Part shown: in pieces, positions 54,428 through 55,973 of the stretch
Numbering within the stretch: position 1 is the first letter of the stretch
Layout: each line of letters opens with the position of its first letter
Source: Sphingobium sp. Ant17
GTDB taxonomy: Bacteria > Pseudomonadota > Alphaproteobacteria > Sphingomonadales > Sphingomonadaceae
DNA length: 55,973 nt
Direction of reading: 5' to 3'
Assembly: GCF_000588875.1 (NCBI RefSeq)
Contig: NZ_JEMV01000008.1
Coordinates: 53,502 to 109,474 of the forward strand
The notes under the pieces: model-generated
What the model saw: only the letters and a program-made list of their open reading frames with translations
The model's database searches: none
What the model was told of the DNA's origin: nothing
Position numbers and translations under genes: made by a program

Positions 54428-55639
54428 TTGAATTTCGATCTCAGCGATGAGCAGGCCATGCTTCGCGACCTGGTGCAGCGGTTCGGGGCGGACCGCTATG
54501 ACGCGGCCAAGCGGCTGGCCTATCTGCGCGAACCGCGCGGCTTTGCCGACGCCAACTGGGCGATGCTGGCCGAAACGGGCCTGCTGGCCTTTGCCCTGTC
54601 CGAAGAGGCGGGCGGCTTTGGCGGTTCGCCGGTGGACATCATCACGGTGATGGAAGCGCTGGGGCGCTTCGTTGCGGTGGAGCCGGTACTGCCCGCACTG
54701 ATCCTGAGCGCGGGGCTGGTGGCGGCGGCTGGCACGCAGGACCAGAAAGACGCGCTGCTGCCCGCCATTACCGGCGGCGAAGCAATCGTCGCGCTGGCGC
54801 TGTTCGAGACGCAGGCGCGTTTTGGCCTGGACCGGTTGCGGACGCGGGTGACCGCGGGACGCATCAGCGGGGTCAAGCAGATGGTGCTGGGCGGCGGCCA
54901 TGCCGACCGGTTCATCGTCGCCGCGCGCACCGGGGACGGCGCGCCGCTGACGCTGCATTTGGTCGAGGCCGACGCGCCGGGGGTCAGCATAGACCCCTAT
55001 CGACTGGTTGATGGATCGCATGCCGCCGATGTCCGCTTTGCCGATACGCCTGCAGAACCGATGGCGGGTGGCGAGGCGGAACTGGCAGGCGTGATGGATC
55101 AGGCACGGCTGGCGGTCAGCGCCGAACTGCTGGGCCTCATGGAAATGATGTTCGCCGCGACGCTCGATTATCTCAAGACGCGTCAGCAATTCGGCCAGCC
55201 GCTCGGCAGTTTCCAGGCGTTGCAGCACCGCATGGCCGATTGCTATGCGCGGCTCGAACTCAGCCGGTCGCAGCTCTATCGCGCGGCGGGCGCTGGCGCG
55301 GACGGACGCGCGGCGGCGATCATCGGCGCCAAAGCCTATATCGCTCAGAGCGCAGTGCATATCGGTGAGGAATCGGTGCAATTGCATGGCGGCATCGGCA
55401 CGACCGAAGAATTATTGGTGGGTCAGGCGTTCAAGCGGGTGATGGCGCTTGTCACGCTGCTCGGCGATGTGGATCATGACATGGACGCCTATAGGACGAT
55501 GACGACCAAGGCCGCACGAGAGGATCAGCGCGCGCATGACGGAAAGCTATCATCGGGTGGTCGAGGCCAGCGCGATCGAGGATCGGGCAATGATGCCGTT
55601 CATCGTCAATGGCTGGCCCGTGCTGCTCTGCAAGGATGA
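54428..55639 (+). CDS. Acyl-CoA dehydrogenase family protein (short type)
   Basis: This flavoprotein starts at a TTG (NFDLSDEQAMLRDLVQRFGA) preceded by a GGGGGA stretch. The catalytic core includes SVQLHGGIGTTEELLVGQAF and the helical region YLKTRQQFGQPLGSFQALQH. The last 35 or so residues, after AAREDQRA, overlap the Rieske gene and look unlike a family C-terminus. One missing base near 55510-55535 would end the gene at a TGA at 55537-55539, forming ATGA with the Rieske start and giving about 370 residues. With the longer ACAD at 50396 it may form a two-subunit enzyme; this is inference. Confidence 0.85.
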   Translation: MNFDLSDEQAMLRDLVQRFGADRYDAAKRLAYLREPRGFADANWAMLAETGLLAFALSEEAGGFGGSPVDIITVMEALGRFVAVEPVLPALILSAGLVAAAGTQDQKDALLPAITGGEAIVALALFETQARFGLDRLRTRVTAGRISGVKQMVLGGGHADRFIVAARTGDGAPLTLHLVEADAPGVSIDPYRLVDGSHAADVRFADTPAEPMAGGEAELAGVMDQARLAVSAELLGLMEMMFAATLDYLKTRQQFGQPLGSFQALQHRMADCYARLELSRSQLYRAAGAGADGRAAAIIGAKAYIAQSAVHIGEESVQLHGGIGTTEELLVGQAFKRVMALVTLLGDVDHDMDAYRTMTTKAAREDQRAHDGKLSSGGRGQRDRGSGNDAVHRQWLARAALQG

Positions 55640-55900
55640 GGGGCAGGTCCACGCCCTTATCAACCGGTGCAGCCATGCCGCCGCGCAACTGGCGCCCGGC
55701 GGCGCGTGCGGCGCGGCGCGGTGATGTGCCCGTTGCACGGCGCGCGCTTCAAGCTCGACAATGGCGAATGTCTGGGGGGGGCGGGCTATAAGGCGCTCAA
55801 ACTCTACCCCTGGCGCGAGAGCGCGGACGGGTGGATCGAGGTGGCGGTGCCGGACGAGGCTCCGGGGGCCGAGCATCTGCCGGTCAAGCCGTTGGGGTGA
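55536..55900 (+). pseudogene. Rieske 2Fe-2S ferredoxin-like gene, frameshifted (probable sequence error)
   Basis: The N-terminal part (MTESYHRVVEASAIEDRAMM) leads into the first Rieske ligands NRCSHAAAQLAPGG. The second pair is in VMCPLHGARFKLDNGECLGG in another frame. One G missing near 55700-55702 separates them; restoring it reads APGGRVRRGAVMCPLHG and gives 121 residues with Cys-x-His and Cys-x2-His. It would be a small soluble electron carrier for the neighbouring dehydrogenase or an oxygenase outside the window. Its ATG lies at the end of the acyl-CoA dehydrogenase, so the two are probably co-transcribed. Confidence 0.82.
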
Positions 55901-55912
55901 AGCGGGCCTAAA

Positions 55913-55973
55913 TCCTCCCCCACAGGGGGAGGGGGACCGCCGCGTAGCGGTGGTGGAGGGGTATCACCCTATC
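55913..55973. repeat. GC-rich dispersed repeat at the right edge
   Basis: ATCCTCCCCCACAGGGGGAG, followed by a GACCGCCGCGTAGCGGTGGT hairpin and a GGAGGGG end, resembles the repeat at 45321-45451. It follows the Rieske stop by about 12 bases and reaches the window end, so its full length is not seen. Confidence 0.7.

Overview
The window is a piece of a GC-rich alphaproteobacterial chromosome, most likely from a sphingomonad (Sphingobium/Novosphingobium type). The reasons are protein-level: an ALA synthase (Shemin pathway), a carboxyspermidine-type polyamine locus (spermidine-producing sphingomonads), the PhaR/PHA genes, the btaAB betaine-lipid genes, and short intergenic repeats of kinds common in sphingomonads. 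No search could be run, so the genus is an inference.

Layout. 1-186: 5' part of an IS630-type transposase running off the left edge. 0.3-3.5 kb: PHA genes (thiolase, PHA-synthase-like protein, divergent phaR). 3.6-5.6 kb: proS and an NTF2-like protein. 5.6-10.1 kb: a divergent four-gene module (cupredoxin + GGDEF/EAL protein on one side; DUF3034 protein + exported truncated haemoglobin on the other), then tRNA-Arg(CCG). 10.1-15.2 kb: leftward genes nth, dapB, moaB, a lytic transglycosylase and a uracil-DNA-glycosylase-like protein. 15.3-23.1 kb: rightward ETF-quinone oxidoreductase, a TPR protein and a chain of genes joined by stop/start overlaps (ispE, N-formylglutamate amidohydrolase, lipoprotein, NAD(P)HX repair, RNA methyltransferase). 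23.2-27.0 kb: ornithine decarboxylase, carboxynorspermidine decarboxylase and dehydrogenase, which together would make spermidine through carboxyspermidine. 27.2-30.5 kb: fasciclin protein, ATP-dependent DNA ligase and its MBL exonuclease. 30.7-32.5 kb: btaA-btaB behind a Pho-box-like array. 32.7-36.7 kb: hemA, murI, plsY, dprA. 36.7-40.8 kb: a small AT-richer patch with an orphan ParD, topA and a diguanylate cyclase. 40.8-43.6 kb: lepB-rnc-(GIY-YIG)-era. 43.8-46.9 kb: pgi and glutathione reductase. 46.9-55.9 kb: a catabolic-looking cluster (2-oxoacid dehydrogenase E1a/E1b/E2, two acyl-CoA dehydrogenases, thiolase-like protein, DUF35 protein, Rieske ferredoxin) organised around a LuxR-family regulator with a near-ideal lux-box palindrome in the divergent promoter.

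Sequence quality. At least eight otherwise intact, conserved genes are broken by a single-base indel: nth, the UDG-like gene, the TPR gene, btaA, pgi, the thiolase-like gene, luxR and the Rieske gene. In three cases the fault is an A/T run of six where the protein needs five; in most of the others one G (or C) is missing from a G/C run. Because all of these restore family-like proteins of whole-codon length when one base is changed, sequencing or assembly error is more likely than real gene decay. These loci are marked as frameshifted and their true products should be read as probably functional.
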